Shown piece by piece: positions 1 to 7,060 of a stretch of DNA of 9,491 nucleotides. Both the position numbers and the translations under genes were made by a program. This DNA comes from an uncultured Bacilli bacterium. Lineage in GTDB: Bacteria; Bacillota_I; Bacilli_A; RF39; UBA660. Positions within the stretch are counted from its first letter, which is position 1, and each line of letters opens with the position of its first letter. The stretch lies in NCBI GenBank assembly GCA_947625365.1, contig CANQNZ010000043.1, positions 1 through 9,491 of the forward strand, read 5' to 3'. The notes under the pieces were generated by a model. The model did not search any database. It saw only the letters and a program-made list of their open reading frames with translations, and had not been told where the DNA came from.

Positions 1-1341
1 TACGAAGTAACTATAGAAAATAAATGTGACTCAATAGTGGCATATAATGTAGTATTAAATAAAAGTAAAAGCTCTAATCTAAATGATACTCATGTCAAAG
101 TAACAACAGGGGCAGTACCTAAATTGCTTTCTAATACAGAAACTACATCAACTAATACAAGTAGCGTAGGAAGTAGTTATACAAATGGAACATCAAATAT
201 AATAAGTAAAAGCTTTGTAGGACCGAATGAAACAAAGAAAGTAAAGGTAAAAACTTGGATGGATAACGCAACAAATCAAAATGATGGACAAAATAAAACA
301 TTCAATTATAAAATCTCGATAGAAACAACAGCAACAAGTCAAACACCAGAACTAGAAAGTGTAAATATCTTAGGAAAAAATTATCCCGTAATAGCCGCCA
401 CACCAAACTTTAAACAAGGCTTTCCAAACGATAACACATCAGAAGAAGATAAAAAGAACCTAAGCGGCTTGTACCAATCATACGATGATGACGGTGATAC
501 ATATTATTTTAGAGGAGCAGTTAAAAATAATTATGTCAGCTTTGCAAATAAGACATGGAGGATATTACGAATAAATGGCGATGGCACAATAAGATTGATA
601 CTAAATGATACAACTGATGATTTACCAAATGCTGCATTTAATACAACCGCTTCAGGACATAAATATGTAGGATATACATATGATAATGAATTGCAAGGCG
701 CTTCAACATCATGTACAAATGCTAATCCTTGTAAAAGTACGTATAATGTATCAAGTAACTCATTTACCATGACACCAGATGGAACAAGTAGTACCATTAA
801 ATCATACTTAGAAGAATGGTATAGAACAAACTTAAGAGAATATGACTCAAAGATAGCTACTACAACGTTTTGTAATGATACATCATATGGAGAAGGAGAA
901 GAAGATAGCTCACAAGATTTAAACTATAGAGCTAATATAAGAATTCCTTTCGGCAAACCAAGTTTGGAGTGCCCCGACCCGAAACATCAAAACGGAACTT
1001 TAAGGGATTACGGAGGAGTATATAAATTAAAAATAGGGCTAATAAACGCCGATGAATTAAATATGGGAGGTTATTCGTATAGTAATTCATTTCCAACTTT
1101 AGAAAACTACTTGAGACGAAGTTCAACTTATTGGACTATAACCCCTTACAATGCATATTATAGCGGAGCAATTATATTTGTATCAAATAGATTTGGTAGT
1201 GTTAATGCCTATAACGAGGCGGACATAATCAATCCTAATGTAGATGGTACTCAAGAGGTGTTACCAGTTATCAATCTAAAGACTGGTACACTGTCCACTA
1301 GCGGAGATGGAACTGAAGGTTCACCATTTAAAATAAATTAG
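1..1341 (+). CDS. Large secreted/surface protein, C-terminal part (5' end outside window)
   Basis: The frame is open to the left edge, so the gene is 5'-partial with 446 residues visible; the GTG at 37 is only an internal codon. The first ~110 residues are Thr/Ser/Asn-rich and beta-like, as in repeated extracellular domains. From about nt 460 comes a globular domain with DDDGDTYYFRGAVKNNYVSF, then TWRILRINGDGTIRLIL, cysteines near nt 724, 742, 871 and 970, a YWTITPY motif near nt 1129 and a PVINL motif near nt 1264. This pattern recalls surface proteins abundant in uncultured gut Bacilli and Clostridia (DUF6273-like, possibly C-type-lectin/FGE-like fold); that assignment is from memory of the family. 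There is no LPXTG motif or C-terminal membrane segment, so any anchor or signal peptide lies upstream. It has its own terminator. Ile codons are mostly ATA, unlike the ATT-rich downstream genes. The ligand is unknown. Confidence 0.8.
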   Translation, partial: YEVTIENKCDSIVAYNVVLNKSKSSNLNDTHVKVTTGAVPKLLSNTETTSTNTSSVGSSYTNGTSNIISKSFVGPNETKKVKVKTWMDNATNQNDGQNKTFNYKISIETTATSQTPELESVNILGKNYPVIAATPNFKQGFPNDNTSEEDKKNLSGLYQSYDDDGDTYYFRGAVKNNYVSFANKTWRILRINGDGTIRLILNDTTDDLPNAAFNTTASGHKYVGYTYDNELQGASTSCTNANPCKSTYNVSSNSFTMTPDGTSSTIKSYLEEWYRTNLREYDSKIATTTFCNDTSYGEGEEDSSQDLNYRANIRIPFGKPSLECPDPKHQNGTLRDYGGVYKLKIGLINADELNMGGYSYSNSFPTLENYLRRSSTYWTITPYNAYYSGAIIFVSNRFGSVNAYNEADIINPNVDGTQEVLPVINLKTGTLSTSGDGTEGSPFKIN

Positions 1342-1342
1342 G

Positions 1343-1364
1343 TATAAACGCGTAAGCGTTTATA
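1343..1364 (+). repeat. Perfect 9-bp hairpin with GTAA (GNRA) tetraloop
   Basis: TATAAACGC (1343-1351) pairs perfectly with GCGTTTATA (1356-1364) around the loop GTAA. It starts two bases after the stop codon of the surface protein gene. No T run follows, so it is not a classical terminator. It may stabilise the mRNA 3' end or be a protein-binding palindrome. Confidence 0.75.
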
Positions 1365-1371
1365 TAAATTA

Positions 1372-1442
1372 AGTCAAAGAAAACTTTTTATTGTTACACT
1401 TCGTTATATAATAAAATGTATTCCTATTATTATTCTTTGACT
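1372..1442. repeat. 10-bp inverted repeat with 51-bp spacer
   Basis: AGTCAAAGAA (1372-1381) is exactly repeated in inverted form as TTCTTTGACT (1433-1442). The AT-rich spacer contains a TATAAT hexamer (1407-1412) without a convincing -35 box at the right distance. The repeat could form a long-range RNA stem before the terminator, or be the remnant ends of a small element. No function can be assigned. Confidence 0.55.
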
Positions 1443-1444
1443 AG

Positions 1445-1472
1445 AAAACACTGGTTTACTCCGGTGTTTTTT
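1445..1472 (+). terminator. Rho-independent terminator of the surface protein gene
   Basis: AAAACACTGG (1445-1454) pairs with CCGGTGTTTT (1461-1470) with one T-G wobble, around the loop TTTACT, and a run of six T (1467-1472) follows. It lies about 100 nt after the surface gene stop and before the next promoter, so it separates the two transcription units. Confidence 0.88.
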
Positions 1473-1486
1473 CGTTAATGTATTTC

Positions 1487-1515
1487 TTGACAAACCGTAA
1501 CTCATCAATTAATAT
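1487..1515 (+). promoter_or_regulatory. Sigma-A-type promoter for the 166/620-aa gene pair
   Basis: A perfect -35 TTGACA (1487-1492) is followed after 17 bp by TAATAT (1510-1515), a 4/6 match to the -10 consensus. Transcription would begin near 1522, leaving a leader of only about 20 nt before the start codon. Confidence 0.75.
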
Positions 1516-1527
1516 ATTTTCTTGCAA

Positions 1528-1534
1528 GAGGTGA
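1528..1534 (+). promoter_or_regulatory. Ribosome binding site that decides the start at 1542
   Basis: GAGGTGA matches the anti-Shine-Dalgarno perfectly. It ends 7 nt before the ATG at 1542 but only 1 nt before the in-frame ATG at 1536, so 1542 is the likelier start. Confidence 0.75.
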
Positions 1535-1541
1535 AATGAAA

Positions 1542-2042
1542 ATGGCCAAAACCTATAAATCATTAGCAAATTTATCAGAATTTAAAAATCATTATTTATA
1601 TGAATATTTACAAGAATGTGAAAAAGAATACCTTGCGGAAATTAATTTTAAAAAGCGTTATCAAAAATATCAAAGTACTCGTTTAAAACATCAAGAAGAA
1701 AAAGTATCTCCAAAAAATACTGAAGAAACAACTAGTTTAAATGCAACTACTATTGATATATCAGGATATTATAATAACTTAATGCAAATTAAAACTATAG
1801 AAGAGTTAGAAATAATTTTACCTATTAATGCAGCAAATTTAAATGATATTATTTTCTATTTACTTTTAAATATTGCCCAAGAAATAAATGAATATTATGT
1901 TTTCTATTTAAGTGAAGAAGATGGGGAATTTAAAGATAGTATTTTAGCTTCGATAAAAGAGTTTAAAGAAAAAGAACAATTATTACAAGAATATTATCAA
2001 AGAAAATTACAAGGAGGTATTAAATATGTCCGAAAACAATAA
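1542..2042 (+). CDS. Unrecognised 166-aa charged helical protein
   Basis: I do not recognise the family. From the preferred ATG at 1542 the protein starts MAKTYKSLANLSEF. Its first ~50 residues are rich in Lys, Glu and Tyr and probably helical. A polar Thr/Ser/Asn linker follows (about residues 50-70), then a mostly helical C-terminal half containing INEYYVFYLSEEDGEF and a very charged tail. There is no signal peptide, membrane segment or cysteine motif, so it is probably cytosolic. It is the first gene after a good promoter. Its last 17 nt overlap the next gene, whose Shine-Dalgarno lies inside this reading frame, so the two are probably translationally coupled and act together. It is a real gene by promoter, ribosome site, codon use and overlap. 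Confidence 0.8.
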   Translation: MAKTYKSLANLSEFKNHYLYEYLQECEKEYLAEINFKKRYQKYQSTRLKHQEEKVSPKNTEETTSLNATTIDISGYYNNLMQIKTIEELEIILPINAANLNDIIFYLLLNIAQEINEYYVFYLSEEDGEFKDSILASIKEFKEKEQLLQEYYQRKLQGGIKYVRKQ

Positions 2043-3888
2043 TAAAGCTTCTTTACAAAGTATTTCATATCTTTATGAAACTATTAAAGCTTTTTATGAA
2101 AATGCCAAGGGAATGGATGTTTCTTTATACAAAGAAACTTGCTTTTCTTTAGCTGCTGATTTTAAAAATTCCTTAAGTAAATTAAAAGACTTAGAAGAAA
2201 AACATGAAAATTCTTTAGCTTTAGGTATTAATATTTTATTTTCTTTAATGTATGCAACTAATCAAACATTTAATGCCCTAGAAGCGGCTTTAACAATAAA
2301 AAAAGATTATATAGATATATTAATGGAAATTGCCGAAAATAGAACCTTAGGTGAGTTTTTAGCTTATATGCAAGATTTATCAGATGAAAAGTTATTGCAG
2401 ATTAAACTTAACAGTAAACAGTTAGAAGATAAAGATTTACAACTTTTTAATTTTATTAATTCTCATACTTTAAATAAAACAAAAACGGAAAAATTTTATT
2501 CTGCCTTTAAAATTGTTATAAATCCTGAATTAGTCGATTATTTTAATGCTTTTGAAGAACTTCAGTATCGAATTTCTTTTAATAAAAATTTAAATAGTTA
2601 TTTAAAGAATTTTCAATTTGATTTAAGTCATACTTATAAAACTACTCATTTAACAAATATGAAAAATCTTTTTCAAGAAAGACGTCAATATTTTCTAAAA
2701 CAAGGTAAAATGTGTGAAAGTGCTTTTGCTAACTTTTTAGAAAAAATAAAAAAGCTTATAACAGAAATAGAAGAAAACTGGAACAAAGAAGATTATTACA
2801 TAAAAATAGAAGATTATTTGAATAATGAGAATTTTACAGAAAAAATTAAGGTAGACTTATTAACTTTTGTTTTTGAACATAATAAAAAAGTATTTCAAAA
2901 GTTATTAGATGAAAATGAAGAAATTAGAAATTCTGATAGTTATATTGTAGAAAAAAGTTTAATAGATAATAATATTCCTCTTCGTTTTCCTTCTACTTTT
3001 TATAGCAAAAATAAAAATAAGTTAAAACAAATAGCCGAGATTATAGATTTATTTATTCAAAATAAATGGTTAACTACCTCAGGTGATGGAGTTTTTTACA
3101 TTCCTTTTATATTAGAAAATACAACCGTAGATAAAGTAAAAAATATTATAAGAATATTTAAAGAAAATTCTTTTAAAAAAGAATATGCTTTTGAACATAT
3201 GAATATTTTTACTAGTAGTTATGATTATTTTATCCGTAATATAAATTTTAGCCAAAAACAAAAGTTAATAATTCAAGATTTTTATTGTTATCTTTTACAA
3301 CCAGAAATGCTAATTAGTAGATTTAATTTAGCAAAAGCTTATGGTCTAAATTTAAGAGAAGAAACAAGTGCCGATATGTTTTTAGAAAATGGTGAAGCAT
3401 TTAATAAAATAGATAAATGTATTGAATTAGGATTAGATGAAAAGGCATTAAGAAGTTCTGATAAAAATATATTTAAAAAGACTTATATTTTAAATGCTTT
3501 AAAAATGCCTAAATATGAGTTTATTAATGAAGAAGAAATTAATACTTATCTTGATAAATTAAATCAAGTACCATTAGTAGCTAATGAAGTTTATAATTCG
3601 ACATTAGATATATCTTTAAATAGTAATGTAACAATTAAAAATACTAATTTAAAACAATTTGATGAAAAATATAAAATGGATGAATATAGATATGTAATAG
3701 ATGGTATAATTATCTCTCGATTAAAAGTAATAAGATGTTTTAATACATTAGAATATTTTAATCCTGAGGCCGCTTTTAGCGACATACTATTCCAAAGTAT
3801 AATATATAATAGTTATTTAGATTTAGAAAAGCTAAATAAAATAGCGCAAGAAATTCAAAAAAGTCCAGTGCAACTTTTACAATATTAA
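2026..3888 (+). CDS. Unrecognised 620-aa helical cytosolic protein
   Basis: I do not recognise the family. The start is clear: AAGGAGGT (2011-2018) lies 7 nt before the ATG. The protein appears almost wholly alpha-helical, rich in Lys, Glu, Asn, Leu and Phe, with heptad-like stretches (for example the segment near KKLITEIEENWNKEDYY). The only hydrophobic stretch, around residues 64-76 (LALGINILFSLMY), is short and followed by polar helix, so a membrane segment is doubtful. The few cysteines are scattered, and I see no nucleotide-binding loop, helicase, nuclease or peptidase motif. The C-terminal ~60 residues (RYVIDGIIISRLKVIRCFNT and after) look more compact and could be a small folded domain. 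It overlaps the 166-aa gene by 17 nt, suggesting the pair forms a complex. The next promoter starts immediately after its stop, and no strong terminator separates the units. Confidence 0.85.
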   Translation: MSENNNKASLQSISYLYETIKAFYENAKGMDVSLYKETCFSLAADFKNSLSKLKDLEEKHENSLALGINILFSLMYATNQTFNALEAALTIKKDYIDILMEIAENRTLGEFLAYMQDLSDEKLLQIKLNSKQLEDKDLQLFNFINSHTLNKTKTEKFYSAFKIVINPELVDYFNAFEELQYRISFNKNLNSYLKNFQFDLSHTYKTTHLTNMKNLFQERRQYFLKQGKMCESAFANFLEKIKKLITEIEENWNKEDYYIKIEDYLNNENFTEKIKVDLLTFVFEHNKKVFQKLLDENEEIRNSDSYIVEKSLIDNNIPLRFPSTFYSKNKNKLKQIAEIIDLFIQNKWLTTSGDGVFYIPFILENTTVDKVKNIIRIFKENSFKKEYAFEHMNIFTSSYDYFIRNINFSQKQKLIIQDFYCYLLQPEMLISRFNLAKAYGLNLREETSADMFLENGEAFNKIDKCIELGLDEKALRSSDKNIFKKTYILNALKMPKYEFINEEEINTYLDKLNQVPLVANEVYNSTLDISLNSNVTIKNTNLKQFDEKYKMDEYRYVIDGIIISRLKVIRCFNTLEYFNPEAAFSDILFQSIIYNSYLDLEKLNKIAQEIQKSPVQLLQY

Positions 3889-3918
3889 TTGACGATAAAC
3901 ATAAATTTAAGATAGAAT
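3889..3918 (+). promoter_or_regulatory. Sigma-A-type promoter of the HisRS-like/AspRS/GatB operon
   Basis: TTGACG (3889-3894) starts at the base after the upstream stop codon and is followed after 18 bp by TAGAAT (3913-3918); each hexamer matches consensus at 5/6 positions. A small AT hairpin (AAATAG-TTTT-CTATTT, 3921-3936) lies in the leader, and GAAAGGA (3941-3947) serves the ATG at 3954. The leader is too short for a T-box riboswitch. Confidence 0.7.
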
Positions 3919-3953
3919 AGAAATAGTTTTCTATTTAAAAGAAAGGATAAAAA

Positions 3954-4487
3954 ATGGTAGATAATAAAATTTCGTATTTAAATCAAATAAAAATAATTGA
4001 TAACTCTGGGCATCTTTGTTATGCCGCTTTAGCTATATATCGCTTATATCAAGAAAAGATGTCTGATAATGAATTTTTAAATTGTTTATTTAAAATTCCT
4101 GTTGATAAGGAAAGTTATTTTAAAATTCTCTTTGATGAAGAGGGCAATTACGAGGTATCTTTAGCAGTCTTAAAAAGCCTTATAGAATTGATAGAGCCAG
4201 ATAATAAAACGTTGCTTAATTATATTAATAACTTAATTAGTCAGGAAAATATATGCTTTGAAATATTAGAAATTGAAGCAGAAATAGATAAACTTAAAGG
4301 GCAAAAACAAAAAATATTAAAAGCTTATCAAGAGGCGAAAAGTGCGACTAGACCAAATCAATTTGATTATCATAGGAATGTTTATAAAGATGCTTTAAGT
4401 AAAAATAGAGTAGCTATAGATAATGTTCATTTTAAGAAAATGCTTAAAATAAGAGATTATCATAATCTTGGAGGCGAAAATGACTAA
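3954..4487 (+). CDS. Unrecognised 177-aa protein, first gene of the aspS-gatB operon
   Basis: I do not recognise the family. GAAAGGA lies 6 nt before the ATG. The N-terminal ~100 residues look helical and compact (SGHLCYAALAIYRLYQEKMS, then the acidic segment KILFDEEGNYEVSLAVLKSL). Residues about 100-130 form a likely coiled coil (EILEIEAEIDKLKGQKQKI), and the C-terminus is basic. No signal peptide or membrane segment is apparent. It follows a promoter directly and its stop overlaps the start of the HisRS-like gene by 8 nt (ATGACTAA), so the two are translationally coupled. It is therefore probably a partner of a tRNA-related protein; that role is inferred only from position. Confidence 0.8.
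   Translation: MVDNKISYLNQIKIIDNSGHLCYAALAIYRLYQEKMSDNEFLNCLFKIPVDKESYFKILFDEEGNYEVSLAVLKSLIELIEPDNKTLLNYINNLISQENICFEILEIEAEIDKLKGQKQKILKAYQEAKSATRPNQFDYHRNVYKDALSKNRVAIDNVHFKKMLKIRDYHNLGGEND
4470..4474 (+). promoter_or_regulatory. Ribosome binding site fixing the HisRS-like start at ATG 4480
   Basis: GGAGG lies 5 nt before the ATG at 4480. An in-frame TTG at 4468 would overlap this site and has no ribosome site of its own at a proper distance, so ATG 4480 is preferred. Confidence 0.75.
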
Positions 4488-5250
4488 AGATAAACAAATT
4501 CAATATATTCAAGAAGTTATTATGTCTATATGTGAAAAGTATAATTATGATATTAATTTTTCTAATAAAGAAAATAGAGACGAGGTTAGCAAAACTTACG
4601 AATTTAATAAATTGAATTGGGAAGTTAATTTTAAAGGAAGTAAAGATACTTTTTCCTTAGCAGATGTAATATCTTTGGTTTATCATGTTTTTAAAATATT
4701 AGGTTTTAAAAAAGTATTAGTTAATTTAAATAAAGATATTTTGGAAAAAGAAAAAGTTAAGGATTACTTAGATTTATTAGATATAGAATATGATTTTGAT
4801 ATTAAGAAAGATTTAAATAAAGAGCAAATATTTAATATTATTTTAAATTCTCAAGTAAAAATAGGAGAAGCTATATATTTATCAGAAGGTATTAATTATA
4901 AATTAGATATTAATAAATTATTAGAAGAAATGTTAAAAGAAGAGATAAATATTCCTTTAAATAATTCTTTAGATATTTTTGTTTGTTATCAGGCCGAAGA
5001 AGAAAAGGAGACCGCTTTATATCTTATACAAGATTTAAGATTAAATGGTTTTATTTGTGAAACAGCATATTTGGGTGAGAAAATAGACAATCAATTAAAA
5101 AAAGCTAATCAATTAAATAGTAAATATGTTATAATTTTAAATGAAAAAGATATTAAGAATTTTGAAGTTTGTATCAAAGATAATAAAACTAAAGAAGAAA
5201 AGAAAATTCAGATTAATGATTTAGTAGATTACTTAGATATGAATATGTAG
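4480..5250 (+). CDS. HisRS-like protein lacking the catalytic core, with HisRS-type anticodon-binding domain
   Basis: The protein has 256 aa against about 420 for HisRS. Residues ~164-254 match the HisRS C-terminal anticodon-binding domain: LDIFVCYQAEEEKETALYLI, then LRLNGF, YLGEKIDNQLKKANQLNSKY, VIILNEKDI and a final LVDYL helix. Upstream parts also line up with HisRS: residues ~8-25 with the first helix, LADVISLVYHVFKILGFKKV (60-79) with the helix and strand after motif 2, KVKDYLDLLDIEYDFD (92-107) with the stretch before the histidine-binding loop, and LDINKLLEEM (142-151) with a degraded motif 3. Motif 2 Arg, the RGLDYYT-type loop, the GGRYD segment and the motif 3 Arg are absent, so it should not charge tRNA. 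Many Firmicutes have hisS just upstream of aspS, as here. The frame is intact with a good ribosome site, so it is a retained paralogue rather than fresh decay. It could be a tRNA-binding or regulatory protein, as HisZ and other synthetase paralogues are. Confidence 0.85.
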   Translation: MTKDKQIQYIQEVIMSICEKYNYDINFSNKENRDEVSKTYEFNKLNWEVNFKGSKDTFSLADVISLVYHVFKILGFKKVLVNLNKDILEKEKVKDYLDLLDIEYDFDIKKDLNKEQIFNIILNSQVKIGEAIYLSEGINYKLDINKLLEEMLKEEINIPLNNSLDIFVCYQAEEEKETALYLIQDLRLNGFICETAYLGEKIDNQLKKANQLNSKYVIILNEKDIKNFEVCIKDNKTKEEKKIQINDLVDYLDMNM

Positions 5251-5258
5251 GAGTAAGT

Positions 5259-5684
5259 ATGAATATTAGTTTTTATAATTTTAAGGGAGATATTATTGCT
5301 AAAGAAGAGTTTACTAAAGATACTCTAATGCCTGATGATGCTTGTGGTTTTATCATAAAAAGTGCTGAAGACTTTTTAATGGCAGTTTACCAAGGTATGC
5401 GTTTTAATATTAATGAAATTATTGATAAATCTAGTGGTTTAGATAAAATGTTAACTACGGAAAATTATGTTAAGTTATGTAATTATGCCAAAAAAGAAAA
5501 TATGGCAAACCAAACAATCGATTTTATTATTAATATGCAAGATAGTAAAGAAGGGTTAGAGTTAGCTTGGTATCCAATTCCTTATCAAAGTGGGCTAGAA
5601 ATAGCTTTTAGTCCTGATATTGAGGAAATCAGACAAGAATATGATAATATTAAAACCGAAGTGTTTAAATTAAAAACTAAGTAG
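5259..5684 (+). CDS. Unrecognised 141-aa protein between HisRS-like gene and aspS
   Basis: I do not recognise the family. The ribosome site GGAG (5250-5253) shares a base with the upstream TAG stop and lies 5 nt before the ATG, indicating coupling to the HisRS-like gene. The protein begins with a strand-like segment (MNISFYNFKGDIIAKEEF), continues through a mixed region with PDDACGFIIKSAEDFLMAVY and a helical middle, and has a likely strand pair (ELAWYPIPYQSGLEIAFSP) before a charged C-terminal helix. It looks like a small cytosolic alpha/beta protein with no signal peptide or membrane segment. It ends 14 nt before aspS, so it belongs to the same operon. No catalytic motif is evident. Confidence 0.8.
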   Translation: MNISFYNFKGDIIAKEEFTKDTLMPDDACGFIIKSAEDFLMAVYQGMRFNINEIIDKSSGLDKMLTTENYVKLCNYAKKENMANQTIDFIINMQDSKEGLELAWYPIPYQSGLEIAFSPDIEEIRQEYDNIKTEVFKLKTK

Positions 5685-5698
5685 AAAGAAGAATAAAA

Positions 5699-7009
5699 AT
5701 GAAAACAGTAAAAATTGAAGCTTTAGAAAATTATTTTGACCAGGAAGTTGTTATCCAAGGTTTTGTGGAAAATATTCGTAATTTACAATACGTTATTTTT
5801 ATGATTATTAAAGATGAAACAGGTAAAGTGCAAGTAACAATCGAAAAAGAAGGTAATGATAAACTAGTTAAAATTATAGAAGAACTTACTTTAGAAAGTA
5901 CTGTTAAGATTACGGGAAAATGTTTAAATAGTCCTTCTGTTAAATTAGGAGGAAAAGAGATTATTCCTACAGATATTATAGTAACTAGTCATTCTTTAGA
6001 AGAACTACCAATTAATATTAAAGATAAAGATAAAACTTTAAGAGAAACTAGATTAGATTATCGTTTTTTAGATTTAAGAAGAGAAGATAATAATTTACTT
6101 TTTAAAATTGAAACTTTATTTGAACATTCTTTAAGAGAATACTGTATTAATCATAATTTTATGGAAATCCATTCTCCTAAAATATCTGCATCAGCAGCTG
6201 AAAGTGGAGCAGAGACTTTTAAACTAGATTATTTTGGCCAGCCAGCTTGCCTTTCTCAATCACCGCAATTTTATAAACAAATGGCTATGGCTTCTGCTTT
6301 TGGCAAAGTATTTGAAATAGGTCCAGCATTTAGAGCCGAAAATTCTCATACTTCTTATCATGCTACAGAAATTAATATGGCTGATATAGAAATGTCCTTT
6401 ATTGATAGTTTTGAAGATGTTATGGATATGGAAGAAGCTTGGCTTAAATATGCTTTTCAAAAAGTTTATGATAAATACGGAGAGCAAATAAAAAAACAAT
6501 TTAAAACTGAGCTTTCTAATCTAGATGTGGACTTTCCTAGAATAACTTTTAAAGAGGCAAAGCAAATCTTGAAAGATGAATATCACTTTGAAGGTGAGAA
6601 AAAAGATGACTTTGAGCGTAAAGAAGAAATGCTTTTATGTAAATATGCTAAGAAAAAATATAATAGTGATTTTATATTTGTAACTAAATATCCTTTTAAT
6701 GCTAGACCTTTTTACCATAATTTAGACGAAGACGGATTAACAAATAGTTATGATTTGTTATATAGAGGAGTGGAAATTACAACAGGTTCGCAGCGAGAAC
6801 ATCGAGTAGATATTTTAATTAAACAAATTAAAGAAAAAGGTATTGACCCTAAATCATTAGAATTTTATACAGAATTTTTTAAATATGGAGTTCCCCCTCA
6901 CGGTGGCTTTGCAATTGGGATAGCTAGGGTATTAATGCAAATGTTAAATATTGATAACATTAGAGAAGCAACCTTTATCTATAGAGGACCTACTAGATTA
7001 AAACCATAA
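5699..7009 (+). CDS. aspS: Archaeal-type aspartyl-tRNA synthetase (probable aspartate--tRNA(Asp/Asn) ligase)
   Basis: This class II enzyme joins Asp to tRNA using ATP. At 436 aa it matches the short archaeal-type AspRS (about 430-440 aa) rather than the ~590-aa bacterial type with an insertion domain. The N-terminal OB-fold anticodon domain is residues ~15-100 (VVIQGFVENIRNL, GKVQVTIEKEG). The catalytic core has motif 1 near MEIHSPKI (155-162), the Asp-site segment LSQSPQFYKQMAMAS (185-199), motif 2 FRAENSHTSYHATE (211-224), the TGSQREHR signature (363-370) and motif 3 GGFAIGIARVL (402-412). REHR and ADIEM favour AspRS over AsnRS. Bacterial copies of this type commonly misacylate tRNA-Asn for GatCAB, and gatB lies downstream. 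However, E24 and K82 fill the two known discrimination positions, so specificity is open; Tyr220 replaces the usual Arg before His in motif 2. The ribosome site (AGAAAGAAG) is weak for this operon. Confidence 0.93.
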   Translation: MKTVKIEALENYFDQEVVIQGFVENIRNLQYVIFMIIKDETGKVQVTIEKEGNDKLVKIIEELTLESTVKITGKCLNSPSVKLGGKEIIPTDIIVTSHSLEELPINIKDKDKTLRETRLDYRFLDLRREDNNLLFKIETLFEHSLREYCINHNFMEIHSPKISASAAESGAETFKLDYFGQPACLSQSPQFYKQMAMASAFGKVFEIGPAFRAENSHTSYHATEINMADIEMSFIDSFEDVMDMEEAWLKYAFQKVYDKYGEQIKKQFKTELSNLDVDFPRITFKEAKQILKDEYHFEGEKKDDFERKEEMLLCKYAKKKYNSDFIFVTKYPFNARPFYHNLDEDGLTNSYDLLYRGVEITTGSQREHRVDILIKQIKEKGIDPKSLEFYTEFFKYGVPPHGGFAIGIARVLMQMLNIDNIREATFIYRGPTRLKP

Positions 7010-7060
7010 TTAAACTAAAGATATAAAAAGGGATTGATAATTTAAAGGAGTTATAAGTTA

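Noticed and set aside
37..39. GTG as start codon of the surface protein gene
   Set aside because: The frame stays open to base 1 with coherent coding sequence and there is no ribosome site before the GTG, so the gene continues off the left edge.
531..1126. Minus-strand open frames of 88 and 64 codons inside the surface protein gene
   Set aside because: They lie fully within a gene with clear family motifs on the other strand and have no promoter or ribosome site of their own.
1391..1412. Promoter formed by TTGTTA and TATAAT inside the 10-bp inverted repeat
   Set aside because: The hexamers are only 10 bp apart, and no alternative -35 box at 16-18 bp is convincing.
3591..3785. Minus-strand open frame of 64 codons
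   Set aside because: It lies within the 620-aa gene, has AT-rich shadow composition and no supporting signals.
3889..3953. T-box or other tRNA-sensing leader before the synthetase operon
   Set aside because: Only about 30 nt lie between the predicted start and the first ATG, with no T-box sequence or terminator.
6260..6499. Minus-strand open frame of 79 codons
   Set aside because: It lies wholly inside the conserved catalytic part of aspS and is a shadow frame.
5699..7009. Calling the synthetase an AsnRS
   Set aside because: The QREHR signature and the ADIEM part of motif 2 match AspRS; AsnRS would be expected to have REER and an EPE-type motif.
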